Positions 6,411 through 7,479 of a stretch of 7,479 nucleotides of DNA are shown one piece after another. Where the stretch lies: positions 1,122 through 8,600 of the forward strand of contig JAGRMK010000095.1 in NCBI GenBank assembly GCA_020441345.1. The letters are read 5' to 3'. This DNA is from Paracoccaceae bacterium (GTDB lineage: Bacteria; Pseudomonadota; Alphaproteobacteria; Rhodobacterales; Rhodobacteraceae). Each line of letters opens with the position of its first letter. Position 1 is the first letter of the stretch. The position numbers and the translations under genes are program-made. The notes under the pieces were generated by a model, which saw nothing but the letters and a program-made list of their open reading frames with translations, ran no database searches and was not told the DNA's origin.

Positions 6411-7205
6411 TCAGAAAAACTGTTCGCGGATCAGGCGTTCCTCCAACCCGTGACCGGGGTCGAACATCAGCCGGTGGCGCACCGAAACCTCGGACCGGAT
6501 CTCGACCGAGATCACGTCGCGCACCGATTGCCCGTCGCCTTCGGCCATCACCGGGCGTTTTTGCGGGTCCAGCACATCGAACCGCACGACGGCCGATTTC
6601 GGCAACAGCGCCCCGCGCCAGCGCCGGGGTCGAAATGCCGCAACCGCCGTCAGCGCCAGCACATCCGCCCCGATCGGCAGGATCGGACCATGCGCGGAAT
6701 AATTGTAGGCCGTCGATCCGGCAGGCGTCGCCACCAGGGCGCCGTCGCAGACCAGTTCCTCCATCCGGACGCGCCCGTCCACGGTGATGCGCAGCCGCGC
6801 CGCCTGCGGCCCCTCGCGCAGCAAGGACACCTCGTTGATCGCCAACGCATCGTGCACCCGCCCTTCGATATCGGTCGCAGTCATCGCCAGCGGGTTCAGC
6901 ACGGTTTCCTGCGCCGCCTCCAACCGCGCGGGCAGATCCTCCAGGTCGAAACTGTTCATCAGAAAGCCGACCGTGCCGCGGTTCATGCCGTAGACCGGGA
7001 TATCCCGCGCCTGGGTGGCGTGCAGGGTTTCCAGCATGAACCCGTCGCCGCCCAGCGCCACGATCACCGCCGCCTGCGACAGGGGCGCGTCGCCATAGCG
7101 CGCCACCAGATCCGCGCGGGCTTTTTGCGCGACGGGCGCCTGGCTGGCCAGGAACACGATCGGGGTGCGTCTGGGCGCCGTTGGGTTTGGGTCCGTTCCG
7201 GGCAC
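6411..7205 (-). CDS. nadK: NAD kinase
   Basis: NAD kinase phosphorylates the 2'-OH of the adenosine ribose of NAD to give NADP in the cytoplasm, using ATP or polyphosphate. With a GTG start at 7205 the protein has 264 residues, close to the usual alphaproteobacterial length. The catalytic GGDG motif is at residues 52-55 (VIVALGGDGFMLETLH). GMNRGTVGFLMN (73-84), the substrate-binding NE pair (124-125, in AINEVSLLRE) and the glycine/threonine-rich DGALVATPAGSTAYNYSAHG (154-173) all match the family. An upstream in-frame ATG (7277) would add 24 residues without family resemblance. The GTG is preferred because AGGAGA at 7212-7217 lies six bases before it. The gene is convergent with the LysR gene and divergent from glyA. 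It appears to be a housekeeping gene unrelated to the transport operon. Confidence 0.94.
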   Translation of the reverse strand: MPGTDPNPTAPRRTPIVFLASQAPVAQKARADLVARYGDAPLSQAAVIVALGGDGFMLETLHATQARDIPVYGMNRGTVGFLMNSFDLEDLPARLEAAQETVLNPLAMTATDIEGRVHDALAINEVSLLREGPQAARLRITVDGRVRMEELVCDGALVATPAGSTAYNYSAHGPILPIGADVLALTAVAAFRPRRWRGALLPKSAVVRFDVLDPQKRPVMAEGDGQSVRDVISVEIRSEVSVRHRLMFDPGHGLEERLIREQFF

Positions 7206-7211
7206 GCGCAC

Positions 7212-7217
7212 TCTCCT
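7212..7217 (-). promoter_or_regulatory. Ribosome binding site supporting a GTG start for nadK
   Basis: AGGAGA on the minus strand is followed by a six-base spacer (GTGCGC) and GTG at 7205-7203. The upstream in-frame ATG codons at 7229, 7223 and 7277 have no comparable site, so annotation from the longest reading frame would probably start too early. Confidence 0.65.
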
Positions 7218-7260
7218 TGACATCGCCATGCGACAGGTTTCGCAAATGCGCGACGGGCAG

Positions 7261-7298
7261 GCAATCGGAAAGGGCATTTCGCATCCGACGCCGATTGC
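7261..7298. repeat. 8-bp perfect inverted repeat between nadK and glyA
   Basis: GCAATCGG (7261-7268) and CCGATTGC (7291-7298) are exact reverse complements separated by 22 bases. They lie in the divergent nadK/glyA region, upstream of the possible glyA promoter. They could be an operator half-site pair or a hairpin in the nadK leader. No known regulator site is recognised. Confidence 0.45.
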
Positions 7299-7311
7299 GG
7301 CGTTTTCGTCG

Positions 7312-7339
7312 CTTTCCGTGCCCGCACGCCTGCGCTAAA
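7312..7339 (+). promoter_or_regulatory. Possible glyA promoter
   Basis: CTTTCC (7312-7317) and GCTAAA (7334-7339) are separated by 16 bases and lie about 40 bases before the glyA start. The hexamers match the sigma-70 consensus only partly, as is common in GC-rich alphaproteobacteria. The TAAA patch is the only AT-rich spot close to the gene. Confidence 0.3.
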
Positions 7340-7380
7340 CACCCGCACGAACAGCAGCCATCCAGCGGCGGGAGACGCGC

Positions 7381-7479
7381 ATGACCACCTCAACCGGCTT
7401 TTTCACCGAATCCCTTGCCACCCGCGACCCCGAGATCGCCAAGGCCATCGGGCTTGAGCTGGGCCGCCAGCGCGACGAG
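7381..7479 (+). CDS. glyA: Serine hydroxymethyltransferase, N-terminal fragment
   Basis: The reading frame opens at ATG 7381 and runs off the window edge after 33 codons. The peptide MTTSTGFFTESLATRDPEI (residues 1-19), followed by AKAIGLELGRQRDE, resembles the N-terminal arm of alphaproteobacterial GlyA, in which TGFFTESL..RDPEI and LGRQRDEIELIASEN are conserved. The enzyme is PLP-dependent, converts serine and tetrahydrofolate to glycine and 5,10-methylene-tetrahydrofolate, and is cytoplasmic. GGGAGA at 7370-7375 lies five bases upstream of the ATG. The PLP-binding lysine and the rest of the protein lie beyond the window, so completeness cannot be judged. Confidence 0.85.
   Translation, partial: MTTSTGFFTESLATRDPEIAKAIGLELGRQRDE

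Overview
The window is GC-rich, densely packed alphaproteobacterial DNA. Protein family types, codon bias and a recurrent intergenic terminator-like motif (TTTCATCTTGCC..AAATACTC at 746-768) all suggest a Rhodobacteraceae (Roseobacter/Rhodobacter-type) chromosome. This assignment is a judgement from pattern recognition, with no database search behind it.

Layout: (1) 1-745, plus strand: the probable last codons of an unidentified upstream gene overlap (ATGA) a small P-loop sulfotransferase-like gene. (2) 746-832: a convergent intergenic region with two hairpins that can end transcription. (3) 833-5404, minus strand: an operon read right to left, with a TAXI-type TRAP solute-binding protein, a hairpin with a T-rich tail, a fused TRAP permease (4TM+12TM) and, two bases later, a cytoplasmic formylglycine-type sulfatase. 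(4) 5405-5492: a short AT-rich divergent promoter region. (5) 5493-6383, plus strand: a LysR-type regulator divergent from the operon. (6) 6411-7205, minus strand: NAD kinase (nadK), a housekeeping gene. (7) 7206-7380: a divergent region with an 8-bp inverted repeat and a possible promoter. (8) 7381-7479, plus strand: the first 33 codons of serine hydroxymethyltransferase (glyA), cut by the window edge. No stretch over 300 bases lacks a gene.

The most informative unit is the LysR / TAXI-TRAP / sulfatase locus. The likely logic is: the periplasmic binding protein captures a small, probably sulfated, organic anion; the TRAP permease imports it using an ion gradient; the sulfatase, which has no signal peptide, removes sulfate in the cytoplasm; and the LysR protein senses the substrate or product and controls the divergent operon. 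The substrate cannot be read from the sequence. The hairpin between binding protein and permease would give more binding protein than permease. No transposase, phage gene, CRISPR array, tRNA or rRNA was seen.
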